DNA of 64,000 nucleotides from Pseudomonadota bacterium. Its GTDB lineage: Bacteria; Pseudomonadota; Alphaproteobacteria; Rhizobiales; Hyphomicrobiaceae. Where the stretch lies: the NCBI GenBank assembly GCA_018242215.1, contig JAFECG010000023.1:164444-228443 (forward strand). Reading direction: 5' to 3'. A program made the position numbers and the translations under genes. The stretch's first letter is position 1. Every line of letters begins with the position of its first letter. The notes below the pieces were generated by a model. That model was given only the letters and a program-made list of their open reading frames with translations. It did no database searches and was not told the origin of the DNA. Shown piece by piece: positions 41,652 through 49,756 of this stretch.

Positions 41652-42356
41652 CTAGGAGTTTGGGGCCGGCAGCGTGGCCATAAGGGCTTTGGCATAGCCT
41701 GGCTCGACGAGTTTGATGCTTTCGTCCGACAGTCCCAGAAGCCGATCGATGGCGATGCCGTGCAAGCGTAGGCGGCGTTGAAAGAGCGAGATCGCCTGGC
41801 GCCGTTCCTCAATTGTTTTTGCGTTCAGGGCCGCGGCTACGATGGGATATGTCGATGATACGAGCCGCTGAAGTATGTCTCCTACGCCCTCGGGATCAAA
41901 GGTATCGAAGACCTTTTCTGCAACGCCCGCTGCAATCAATTCTGTGACTGTTGGCCTGAAGAGCGTTTCCCACGCGTGGGTGATTCTTTGATACAGGAAT
42001 TGGTTTTCATCGCTGAAAAGCGCGGCGAAGACCCGCCAGCCTTGGCTGGCCGTTTCAAGCTTGAACTGGCGCGATGCCGCGAGGAATGCGTTCAAACGGG
42101 CGAGTGGATTTAAGTCGGGCGCGTGGACGACATGGTTGACGGCTTCGAACGCCTGTCGAGCAACACGGTCTGCGAGGGCTTCGAGCAGCGCCTCCTTCGA
42201 CGGGAAATAGTGATAGAAGGCGCCTTTTGATGCCCCGGATTCGGCGATGATGTCGTTGAGGCTCGTCTTGTCATAGCCGCGAGTTAGGAACGTTGCGAGC
42301 GCGTGCTCCAGGAATTCGGATCGCCGCAAATCTGGGTGTTTGATAACGCGAGGCAT
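41652..42356 (-). CDS. TetR/AcrR-family regulator of the amidohydrolase gene
   Basis: 234 residues, ATG 42356 behind GGGAGGTC. The N-terminal DNA-binding domain is FLEHALATFLTRGYDKTSLNDIIAESGASKGAFYHYFPSKEALLEALA (about residues 16-63). The C-terminal ligand domain is helical and unassigned. Two perfect inverted repeats 50-85 bp upstream (42406-42441) are the likely operators. Transcribed with the amidohydrolase gene; divergent from arsR. Confidence 0.9.
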   Translation of the reverse strand: MPRVIKHPDLRRSEFLEHALATFLTRGYDKTSLNDIIAESGASKGAFYHYFPSKEALLEALADRVARQAFEAVNHVVHAPDLNPLARLNAFLAASRQFKLETASQGWRVFAALFSDENQFLYQRITHAWETLFRPTVTELIAAGVAEKVFDTFDPEGVGDILQRLVSSTYPIVAAALNAKTIEERRQAISLFQRRLRLHGIAIDRLLGLSDESIKLVEPGYAKALMATLPAPNS

Positions 42357-42405
42357 TATAGACCTCCCTCGCCAATCTCATCGCTTTCTGAAGAAGGCAG
42401 TGGCG

Positions 42406-42441
42406 ACCGACCGCTGGTCGGTATAGTAGACCGGCGGTCTA
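42406..42441. promoter_or_regulatory. Two TetR-type operators, 20 bp centre to centre
   Basis: ACCGACC-GCT-GGTCGGT (42406-42422) and TAGACC-GGC-GGTCTA (42427-42441) are both perfect inverted repeats with a 3-bp centre and share the GACC/GGTC core. Their centres are 20 bp apart, about two helical turns, placing two dimers on one face. They lie in the leader of the tetR-amidohydrolase operon, so autoregulation is likely. Confidence 0.8.
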
Positions 42442-42611
42442 TAAGCAAGTCGGTACGACCCGATCAGGCAGCGAGGACTTGGAGACTGTGATTATGGTGG
42501 TGCGGCCGTCCCGCACGCTATCCGTGGAAAATGCTTTCCGGCGCCGCTTCGAACGAACAGCTTGCAATGCAAGATAAGTCCCATCATTAAAACACTAACA
42601 GGAGTGTTGTA

Positions 42612-42977
42612 ATGAATGAGTCTGAGGCGCTGAGGGGATTTGCGGCGATCGCGCAGGAAACCCGGCTGCGCATCATTCGCATGTTGGTGGAGACCGGTGC
42701 GGACGGTCTGTCGTCGGGAGGGATCGCGGTGACGCTCGACGGCGCATCTCCGCAGCGGACGTCGTTTCATCTCAAAGAACTGGAAAATGCCGGACTGATC
42801 GAGAGCCGCCGAGAGGGCAAGTCCATCATTTACAGCGCGGTGTTCCCGGCGCTCTCAGATCTTGTCGCGTTTCTGATGCACGATTGCTGCGGAGGACACT
42901 GCAAGTTTTGCGATCGCGCCATTGCCCTCTTTGCCAACTGCACCGGCCGCCCGACGGGCAAGGCGGAGCCGCAGTAA
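42612..42977 (+). CDS. arsR: ArsR-family metalloregulator
   Basis: 121 residues, ATG 42612 behind AGGAGTG. Winged-helix repressor of the ArsR/SmtB family: GFAAIAQETRLRIIRMLVE, then GGIAVTLDGASPQRTSFHLKELENAGLIESRREGKSIIYS. The C-terminus carries a cysteine cluster (HDCCGGHCKFC, then NC) suited to arsenite binding, unlike the classical ELCVCDL site in the DNA-binding helix. Its stop overlaps the ATG at 42977, where the efflux gene would be expected to begin. Confidence 0.9.
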   Translation: MNESEALRGFAAIAQETRLRIIRMLVETGADGLSSGGIAVTLDGASPQRTSFHLKELENAGLIESRREGKSIIYSAVFPALSDLVAFLMHDCCGGHCKFCDRAIALFANCTGRPTGKAEPQ

Positions 42978-43935
42978 TGCGCGCCAAGCTCGAAAGCATC
43001 AAGTTTGGATTTATTTCGGCGCGGTTGCGTTCGCGGTCGCAATCGGGATTGCGGTGCCAGGGGCGATTGCGTTGGAAGCTGGCATCACGCCGGCGCTTGC
43101 GCTGATGCTTTTCGTCACCTTCCTGCAGGTGCCGCTGGCCGAACTCGGCCGTGCGTTGCTGCGTCTGCGTTTCCTGCTAGCCCTGCTTATGGCTAACTTC
43201 ATCGCGATACCGCTTGTCGTCTTCGGGCTCATTCGATTCCTGCCGTCCGACCCCATGATCCGCCTCGGGGTGCTCATGGTATTGTTGACGCCGTGCATCG
43301 ACTATGTGGTCACGTTTTCGCACCTCGGCCGTGGCAATGCAAAGCTGCTGCTGGCGGCCACCCCAATCTTGCTGATCGCGCAGATTGCCCTTTTGCCGAT
43401 CTACCTGGGAATCTTCCTCGGTGATGCAGCAACGAAGCTCGTCCATATGGGGCCGTTCCTGCACGCCTTCCTCTGGTTGATAGCGATCCCGCTCACCCTC
43501 GCGGCTGTTGTCGGGTTCACTGCGGCGCGGTCCACGGCCGTCAAGCGAGTCACAGATACGCTCGGTGTGCTACCTGTGCCAGCGACAGCGCTCGTCCTGT
43601 TTGTCATTGTCGCCGCGGTGGTGCCGCAAATCGGGCTCGCCTTGCAGGGTGCGCTGATGGCGGTTCCGATCTATGTCGCATTCGCCGCGACCGCGCCTTT
43701 CATTGGCTGGGGCATCGCAAGAATGGCCGGTCTCGATTTGCAAGCCAGCCGTGCGATCGCATTCAGCGCCGGTACTAGGAATTCCCTGGTGGTGCTGCCG
43801 CTGGCCTTCGCCGTGCCCGGCGCGATGCCTGTGCTTCCAGCGGTCATCGTAGCGCAGACAATGGTCGAGCTTGTTGGTGAGCTCTTTTATATCAAACTCA
43901 TTCCACTGCTCAGCAGCAAACAGTCGGTCACATGA
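42977..43935 (+). pseudogene. Arsenic-resistance type efflux permease with apparent start-proximal frameshift
   Basis: From about 42990 to 43935 one frame encodes a ten-helix permease of the ACR3/bile-acid-transporter type (HQVWIYFGAVAFAVAIGIAV at its start; FVTFLQVPLAELG; LTPCIDYVVTFSHLGRGNAK; AFSAGTRNSLVVLPLAFAVP). The natural start, ATG 42977 overlapping the arsR stop as TAATG, is in a different frame: it reads MRAKLESIKFGF. Restoring one base near 42996 would give MRAKLE followed by HQVWIYFG, as in the family. The only in-frame ATG is far back at 42922 inside arsR. So it is a recent frameshift, a sequencing error, or translation from an unusual start. Confidence 0.7.
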
Positions 43936-44117
43936 CCGAGCGGACGGCATTCTGCTGCTGCAAGTGTCCATGGGCAATGAAATCGGTGTCACTCAGCTTT
44001 GTCCCGGCGCCCATCTGGAAAAATTTATCAGATTAAGATGCGAAGATTAGCGTGCCAGTGCGGTAGGACCTTTGCTCCAATCGAAGAAGGCAAATGCGTC
44101 TATAGCCGCACCCTACG

Positions 44118-44366
44118 CTAGTTCCGCGCGTTGAAGGCAGCCCGATTATTCGCAACCTCGCGCTTGAGGGCGGCATAGTCCGGATCTTCGAGAAGGACAC
44201 GATGACCCTGGTCGTCTGGATGGCGGACTTTCTGGCCGACACCGTCGCTGCCGACATCAATGTTCTGGATGGAGGCAGGCGCCAGGACGATGCTGGTGGG
44301 CTTAGATTGGTGCGCGCAGTAGCCATTATGTGAGAGCGCGTCATTGTAGCCGTCTTTGTCGGCCAC
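44118..44366 (-). CDS. Small hypothetical ORF after the VOC gene
   Basis: An 82-residue frame from GTG 44366, five bases after the VOC gene stop: ADKDGYNDALSHNGYCAHQS, then TSIVLAPASIQNIDVGSDGV and DPDYAALKREVANNRAAFNA. The composition is protein-like, the sequence looks like the C-terminal part of a larger enzyme, and the ribosome site is weak. Either a small coupled gene or the tail of a truncated one. Family not recognised. Confidence 0.4.
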   Translation of the reverse strand: MADKDGYNDALSHNGYCAHQSKPTSIVLAPASIQNIDVGSDGVGQKVRHPDDQGHRVLLEDPDYAALKREVANNRAAFNARN

Positions 44367-44371
44367 GACGC

Positions 44372-44739
44372 CTATTTCCGTATCGGTTCCATCAACTCGA
44401 TCCGGTTGCCGAATGGATCGTCGACATAAGAGCGATCGTAGCCTTCGAGCAGTTGGTCTTCGACCACGCGATAGCCGTGGTTCAAAAGTCGTCTTATGAG
44501 CACAGGCAAATCGGAAACGATCAGGGCGGGGTGCGCCTTCTTGGCCGGTCGAAACTCCTGCTCTACTCCCAGATGTATCTTGACTGAATCGTTGCCAAAC
44601 CAGCATCCCCGCGTCTGGCGAGGTGTACAGGTTTCTGTTCTTCGCGAAGTCCTAGCATCTCGACATAGAACGCGCGTGCGGCTTCTTCGCCTCCGACAGG
44701 CATCGCGATCTGCACATGGTCCAATCGCTCGACCCGCAT
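44372..44739 (-). pseudogene. Glyoxalase/VOC-family gene broken by a frameshift
   Basis: From ATG 44739 the protein reads RVERLDHVQIAMPVGGEEAA, RAFYVEMLGLREEQKPVHLA and RRGDAG. The family sequence then continues in another frame as GCWFGNDSVKIHLGVEQEFRP, with the last part YVDDPFGNRIELMEPIRK and a stop at 44372. The break lies near 44615 and is fixed by a single-base change. Otherwise it is a normal single VOC domain of about 120 residues with metal-site residues in DHVQI and NRIELMEP. Confidence 0.75.
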
Positions 44740-44745
44740 GGGGCG

Positions 44746-45124
44746 TCCCGTGCTTGAAAGTTGGCGCCCACCTTGGATGAAAACGACAACTATGTCCACA
44801 CCACAACCATATGAAATAACTGCCTTAATTACGCAAGGACTAGCGTTCGGTACGAAATTCTGGGAGGGCACGATATAATTGGCATGCCGCGACTGAGAGG
44901 CGGAGCGCCTAGCCGGTGGTGCCAAGGCAGTAAGCGAGGTTTCCCCTCTGAATAATCCCCACCATGACAAAACCGTAAAATTTCGCGCCCCAGCGCGTCA
45001 ACAAGGGATTTTACCCGTGGCAGCCTACAATGCGTGGCCGTGTTTCATTTCGGTGGCATCCAACTTCGTGCCGCTGTGATCTGCATCAGAGCTGCTCATC
45101 GCTCCGAGCGATTCCACCTTGTAG
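44746..45124. other. No supported gene
   Basis: 379 bp upstream of the broken VOC gene and before the trbI remnant. Frames in this stretch are short and lack family sequence. It may hold the promoter of the leftward VOC gene. Probably decayed conjugation-gene DNA on its right side. Confidence 0.4.
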
Positions 45125-45283
45125 CAGTCGGCGCAATCGACGACCAATCAGGCCGGCCAACGCCTCGTCGAGCGCGATCTCAACGTGCAGCCGACGATCA
45201 CCGTCAGGCCAGGTTGGCCGCTGCGCGTCATCGTTCACAAGGACATCGTGCTTCGCCCCTACCCGACAACCGCAGCGAACTGA
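45125..45283 (+). pseudogene. TrbI (VirB10-like) C-terminal remnant
   Basis: A 52-codon frame directly after an in-frame TAG encodes NQAGQRLVERDLNVQPTITV, RPGWPLRVIVHKDIVLRPYP and a stop at 45281. This matches the extreme C-terminus of TrbI/VirB10 conjugation proteins, where the beta-barrel core ends in a PG-P-RVIV-KD-VLRPY motif. Everything upstream is gone. It shows that the island once carried, or recombined with, a Trb-type conjugative element. Confidence 0.7.
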
Positions 45284-45302
45284 GAAACAAGGAGAGTATC
45301 CC

Positions 45303-45626
45303 ATGCCCGTGATCGGCACTTTCTCTGCCAGCAAGGATGGCTATGCGGGCACGATCCGCACACTCACGGTCGCAGCCAAAGTACGTCTTGTTGCAAACGA
45401 TCGAAAAGACGGCTCCAGCGCCCCTGACTTTCGCGTCATGATCGGAGCGGCGGAGATCGGTGCCGCCTGGCGACGCACGAAACAGGGATCCGAAGAAAGC
45501 TACTTGCGCGTCAAGCTCGATGACCCGGCACTCCCGCAACCGATCTGGGGCGCGCTTCTCGAAGCCTCCGACGACGGCGTCGTGCGGCTTATTTGGCGGC
45601 GCGAGCAGACCGAGAAGGCCGATTGA
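45303..45626 (+). CDS. DUF736-family protein
   Basis: 107 residues from ATG 45303, with AAGGAGAG 7 bp upstream. PVIGTFSASKDGYAGTIRTLT and a C-terminal WGALLEASDDGVVRLIWRR identify DUF736, a small family typical of alphaproteobacterial plasmids and integrative elements, often next to conjugation genes. Function unknown. It starts 20 bp after the trbI remnant, the usual neighbourhood. Confidence 0.85.
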   Translation: MPVIGTFSASKDGYAGTIRTLTVAAKVRLVANDRKDGSSAPDFRVMIGAAEIGAAWRRTKQGSEESYLRVKLDDPALPQPIWGALLEASDDGVVRLIWRREQTEKAD

Positions 45627-45628
45627 AG

Positions 45629-46969
45629 ATGACCCCGCACCCACTCGCTGATCCGCCTTTTCAAATATCGCGAATTCGCTTCGTTGGATGTGTTTTCCTT
45701 CCCTACGCCGGGGCCTATTTCTTGTCGTACCTATTTCGCAGCATCAATGCTGTCATCGCAGGCGACTTGACGGTCGAATTCCATCTCAGCGCCGCCGATT
45801 TGGGATTGCTCACGGCTGTCTATTTCTTGACGTTTGTCATCGCCCAACTCCCGCTCAGCTCGTTGCTCGATCGCCTTGAACCTAATGCCGTGCAAAGCGT
45901 GTTAATGCTTTTTAGTACCGTCGGCGCATTGCTCTTTGCGGAAGCTCATTCTTTCACCGTGCTTGTCATCGGCAGGGGACTGATCGGGCTGGGCGCCGCC
46001 GGGACTCTCACGGCTGCCTTGAAAGCTATCGTCACTTGGACGCCGACTGAGCGAATGCCTTTGGCCACGGGTCTGATGGTTATGTTTGGTGCGCTCGGCG
46101 CTTTCGCGGCGACGGGCCCTGCCGATGTCATTGCCCAGCACATCGGCTGGCGCGCCTTGTTCGCAGTTCTCGCTGCATCGATGGCGTTGTCAGCATTGGC
46201 GGTATTACTCAACGCACCGAAGGCAACAGTGCGCGCTCGACCACGGTGGACGGCATCAAGCCTATCGGCGGTTTACCGCAATCAGCGCTTCTGGCGCATC
46301 GCTCCCGTTTGTGCACTCGGCGTCGGGAGCTCTTGGTCTCTACAAAGCCTCTGGGCCGCGCCATGGATGCGTGACGTTCAAGGCTTCGACCAGACGAGTA
46401 TCGTGCATCAACTCGGCGTCATGGCATTTGCCGTGTGCATCGGCGGACCAATATTCGGGTTGTTATCCACGCGCCTCCGCGGGTTGGGCATCAAAATAGA
46501 ATATCTGTTGCTCGGAACGCTATCGCTCTCTTTCCTCGCTCAGATTGCCCTCATCCTCCGCTGGCCACTGCCGCTGCTGGTACTTTGGGTAACAATCTCA
46601 GCGGCGGGCGCGACAACCGTATTGAGCTCCGCACTAATCAGCGGCTATTTCCCGGAATCGTTATCGGCACGCGCGAACGGCTCTCTCAATTTTCTGCACG
46701 TCGGCGGCGCCCTCGTGCTTCAGTCGGCGACCGGCCTCATCCTCGCGCAGTGGCCGAACGAGCGCGGGGCATATCCCGTTGCGGCATATCAGGCAGGCTT
46801 GGCAATTCCCCTCATTCTGCAGTTCATCGCGTTGGCATGGTTTCTCACTCCGCGCCGACGATCGTTGCCTTCGATGCAATACGCAATCAGCGGACCTCAC
46901 CGCGGCCCATATTTCCGGCCGGGGTCACGATCCCATTGCCCGGCGCCAAGCTTTTTGCTGTCGAGTTAG
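45629..46969 (+). CDS. MFS transporter
   Basis: 446 residues from ATG 45629, about 12 membrane helices. Begins with SYLFRSINAVIAGDLTVEFHLS and the motif-A-like loop between helices 2 and 3 (LPLSSLLDRLEP); the central loop near residue 200 is basic (RARPRW). Resembles MFS members of the nitrate/nitrite or general uptake type; the substrate is unknown. It starts 2 bp after the DUF736 stop and is likely co-transcribed. Confidence 0.85.
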   Translation: MTPHPLADPPFQISRIRFVGCVFLPYAGAYFLSYLFRSINAVIAGDLTVEFHLSAADLGLLTAVYFLTFVIAQLPLSSLLDRLEPNAVQSVLMLFSTVGALLFAEAHSFTVLVIGRGLIGLGAAGTLTAALKAIVTWTPTERMPLATGLMVMFGALGAFAATGPADVIAQHIGWRALFAVLAASMALSALAVLLNAPKATVRARPRWTASSLSAVYRNQRFWRIAPVCALGVGSSWSLQSLWAAPWMRDVQGFDQTSIVHQLGVMAFAVCIGGPIFGLLSTRLRGLGIKIEYLLLGTLSLSFLAQIALILRWPLPLLVLWVTISAAGATTVLSSALISGYFPESLSARANGSLNFLHVGGALVLQSATGLILAQWPNERGAYPVAAYQAGLAIPLILQFIALAWFLTPRRRSLPSMQYAISGPHRGPYFRPGSRSHCPAPSFLLSS

Positions 46970-47220
46970 CGCAACCGCCCGACTTGCGAGCGCACCGGAG
47001 GCTGGGCGTTTGCAGCGCTTGCATCGACTGTACTCTGTATTGCGCTCGCAATCGCAGTCTTCTCGGCTCGGAGCTCGAGTTCACTTGGCATCTTCTCTGG
47101 GGTATCGCTCCATCCCAAGACCGGCACTGACCTCATATTGTCGTCAGTGGCCCCGCCACAAATCGTGGGCAAACTCGCAACAATGGCAATTGAAGCTAGG
47201 AGGTAGCGAAGGACGGCCAT
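46966..47220 (-). CDS. Possible small secreted protein
   Basis: 84 residues from ATG 47220. A plausible signal peptide (VLRYLLASIAIVASLPTICGG) precedes a short charged region (PSELELRAEKTAIASAIQST). The ribosome site is weak and the stop overlaps the MFS gene stop on the other strand. No family recognised; it could be spurious. Confidence 0.4.
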   Translation of the reverse strand: MAVLRYLLASIAIVASLPTICGGATDDNMRSVPVLGWSDTPEKMPSELELRAEKTAIASAIQSTVDASAANAQPPVRSQVGRLR

Positions 47221-47371
47221 GTCGAAGCCCAACGAGAACACGAGTTTGGGTAGACCAAATTACGCTCTATGAGTGATCAGAATCACCAAAAGGATATTCA
47301 GCGTTTGCGCCTCATTCCCAAGGCTGAATTGCGCCGGATGGTACCCTATTGCGCGTTGTGGGCTTCTGAGA

Positions 47372-48391
47372 CTAGCGCTTCCCAGAATGAAACCGACCCT
47401 TGATCATGCGCTCGACCTCGGCGCGAACGCGGTCGACGGTAAGGCCCGTGATCCCAAATCTCTCAAAGAGTGACGCAACGAGCGGGTGGACGGCCTTCGC
47501 AAGATCGTTTTCAACATCCAAAAGCGATATACTTGTCTCAAGAGAGGCTTCGTCGCTCCGCGCGGCTCCGCCTTCGACGAAGAGATCGGCGAGTGGATTG
47601 GCCCAGGACCGCAAGACGCGACCGCTCAAACCGGTATAGAGCGCGCGAAAGCGGATCGTCATTTTTTCTGGGTCCTCGGCTATCAGGCGCCCAAGGTTTT
47701 TGGCGTGCGTCAAAGCCTCGGCCATCCGCCAAATCGGCAGCGTCGTATCGAACACGGTGTGCGGTGGAAATGTATCTTGCGTGTCTTCCTGATAGCCGCG
47801 CATGATGAAGGCGCGCCCCTGGGGAGATGCACGCCAAAAATCACAATGCGCCGCATTGTCGAGCGCGCGCTCAAATTCGTCCGTTCCGGGCTTTAGCCAG
47901 CACTCAATCACATCGTCAACCTCATGCGGCTCGAGGATGTGACGGGTTAGAAAGAGGAAGAGGGGCCAGCCAGTGAAGGGCACTACCGCCTCTTCAAGGC
48001 GCTTTTTGAAGGTCTCAAGATCGAGCTCCTTCAGATCACCTTCCAACGCATAATCGAAACGATACCAGCCATCCGGAAATCGTGCTGGCGACGTTTGCGG
48101 CAGCGATGCCGTCAATTCACGCCAGCGCTTATAAGCGTCTTGCACGAAGGCGCCTTGCGTGCCCGCTTTATCCGGCTCGATGACGAGGCCAACGACGCGA
48201 AGAATGTCGAAGGCTTTGCCAAGGCTAAGCGTTACTTCCCCGCGGTCGAACGCGACGATCGTGGGAACGCTAACCCCGGCCAGGGCGGCGTGTTCCTTCT
48301 GGGTCATTCCCTCTTCCTTGCGACGGCGGATCGCTTCGCCGACAACGCTGCGCCAGTCGAGAGGATTTATGTTTCGAAGATTCGGAGGCAT
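47372..48391 (-). CDS. XRE-family regulator/antitoxin with long C-terminal domain
   Basis: 339 residues. An N-terminal HTH_XRE domain, about residues 14-72 (VVGEAIRRRKEEGMTQKEHAALAGVSVPTIVAFDRGEVTLSLGKAFDIL), is as in HipB-type antitoxins. A roughly 260-residue domain of unknown family follows, with GWYRFDYALEGDLKELDLET, FTGWPLFLFLTRHI and a helical C-terminus. HipB antitoxins are usually near 90 residues, so the extra domain is notable. It overlaps the upstream hipA-like gene by 25 bp, so the kinase gene is transcribed first. Confidence 0.8.
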   Translation of the reverse strand: MPPNLRNINPLDWRSVVGEAIRRRKEEGMTQKEHAALAGVSVPTIVAFDRGEVTLSLGKAFDILRVVGLVIEPDKAGTQGAFVQDAYKRWRELTASLPQTSPARFPDGWYRFDYALEGDLKELDLETFKKRLEEAVVPFTGWPLFLFLTRHILEPHEVDDVIECWLKPGTDEFERALDNAAHCDFWRASPQGRAFIMRGYQEDTQDTFPPHTVFDTTLPIWRMAEALTHAKNLGRLIAEDPEKMTIRFRALYTGLSGRVLRSWANPLADLFVEGGAARSDEASLETSISLLDVENDLAKAVHPLVASLFERFGITGLTVDRVRAEVERMIKGRFHSGKR

Positions 48392-49536
48392 GCGTTGTTC
48401 ACGATTTCCTGGTAGCGATGGAAGAATTCGCCCGGCTGCTCTCCGCCCGGCGGCTGTAAGAGAGGAGCAGCACGCGTCACCCGCCGCTCCAGATCCTCCA
48501 AAATCTGTTGGGTCGCACGGGCGCCAAGGCCTATACGCGCGGCAAAAGCGACAAGATCGCCGCGCGTTAGGCGGCTAAGCTGCATACGCTGACCCCCGAG
48601 CCGCAGTGCCAGGGTTTGATCGAAGCCGTCGTATAGAGCGGTGTTAACGATGTCATAGGCGGGCGAAAGCCGCAAACCGCTCGCCGTTTCGAGCAACGAG
48701 AAATTCTTCAAATGACCATCGCAATTACCGATGAGCACGAACAGCACGATTCTGCGAAAGAGTCGGGCGAGATCAATCGCCGGGCGTGCTGAATGCTCCT
48801 CAACCGCCCGGGCCACGTCCTCATAGCCGGCATCGTATTTTCCAGTGAAGTCGTTGCCGCGCGGTTTGTTCAGGATTTGCGCGAAGTCTTCCAGGCGGCG
48901 TTTTTCGCCATCCGGGCCGCGATCAAAGCGCGTAACGATCAACGCGGGTTCACCCTCGACCTTCCCAAAGACGAAGCTGTTGACTTCTTCCTCGCCAAGG
49001 ACCGCAGCGCTCCAGCGCAAACTCAAGCCCTCATTGCGAATGAGCTGCTCAGTGGTCTCGCGTTCGGAATTGAACTTGGCAATATAAGGGGCGGGGCCAG
49101 TCAAAGCGGCAGGGACGAAAGCCGTGCCTTGCTTGATCACCAGCATCTTGCGCTGAATGCCGGAAACAGTGCGACCAGGATTGACGTCAAGTTCGGTAAT
49201 CGGATCTTCAGGGACCGTGGCGCCTTCGAAAGGCCTTATGCCAACGGCTCCAATGCAGTCGGCGCCATAACGAAGGAGCAACCCAAAATCATCTTCTTCC
49301 GCGACATGGGCGACGCGCGCTTGCCGCTCGCGAAGCCAGCCTTCGGGACCAAGATGCTGAAAGAACGGATGGACACCCTGGCGCCATTCGTGTTCCCGGC
49401 GCAAAATAGGGAGAGCGCACGCAATCGGCTCTCGCCAGTCGGCATCATAGATAAAACGGGTCCCACCCGCCGCCGTCTCTTCGAGCGTTCCGGCAACCTC
49501 CCCCTTGAAAGTTATCTGCGCTTTTCTAATTGTCAT
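48367..49536 (-). CDS. HipA-like serine/threonine kinase toxin
   Basis: 389 residues. N-terminal HipA_N region (GTLEETAAGGTRFIYDADW, FFQHLGPEGWLRER), the phosphate-site motif TVSGIQRKML, then the kinase core PYIAKFNSE with the nucleotide-binding Lys, LIGNCDGHLKNFSLL (catalytic loop) and LSPAYDIVNT (metal-binding Asp). HipA kinases phosphorylate glutamyl-tRNA synthetase or other translation targets and cause dormancy. It is paired with the XRE protein downstream. Its start faces the large nuclease/NTPase gene across a 220-bp A+T-rich region. Confidence 0.88.
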   Translation of the reverse strand: MTIRKAQITFKGEVAGTLEETAAGGTRFIYDADWREPIACALPILRREHEWRQGVHPFFQHLGPEGWLRERQARVAHVAEEDDFGLLLRYGADCIGAVGIRPFEGATVPEDPITELDVNPGRTVSGIQRKMLVIKQGTAFVPAALTGPAPYIAKFNSERETTEQLIRNEGLSLRWSAAVLGEEEVNSFVFGKVEGEPALIVTRFDRGPDGEKRRLEDFAQILNKPRGNDFTGKYDAGYEDVARAVEEHSARPAIDLARLFRRIVLFVLIGNCDGHLKNFSLLETASGLRLSPAYDIVNTALYDGFDQTLALRLGGQRMQLSRLTRGDLVAFAARIGLGARATQQILEDLERRVTRAAPLLQPPGGEQPGEFFHRYQEIVNNACLRIFET

Positions 49537-49756
49537 GCTTCGCTGTGGTTTCTCTTTCCGATCCTTACTCGATACGTACTAAAATATAACTTCCTTGTAC
49601 GGTCCAAAGCGTTGCTTTGGCTTTATAGGCAATTCAAATTTAGCATATCAACCGTATTATGTCATCAACTAAGTTATATATTCCTTTTTTCTGCCAAAAC
49701 AGCCTGTTAGGTCGCCAACTAAGGTTTAGCTTCTTGAAAAGCCGGACATTTTGTTT
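49537..49756. promoter_or_regulatory. A+T-rich divergent promoter region, hipA-like / large NTPase gene
   Basis: 220 bp between two divergent starts, the most A+T-rich stretch in the right half of the island. It contains a perfect 17-bp inverted repeat CCAAAGC-GTT-GCTTTGG (49604-49620), 68 bp before the hipA-like start, a fitting site for the XRE protein, and two related repeats CAACTAAG (near 49665 and 49715) ahead of the large gene. Confidence 0.6.
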
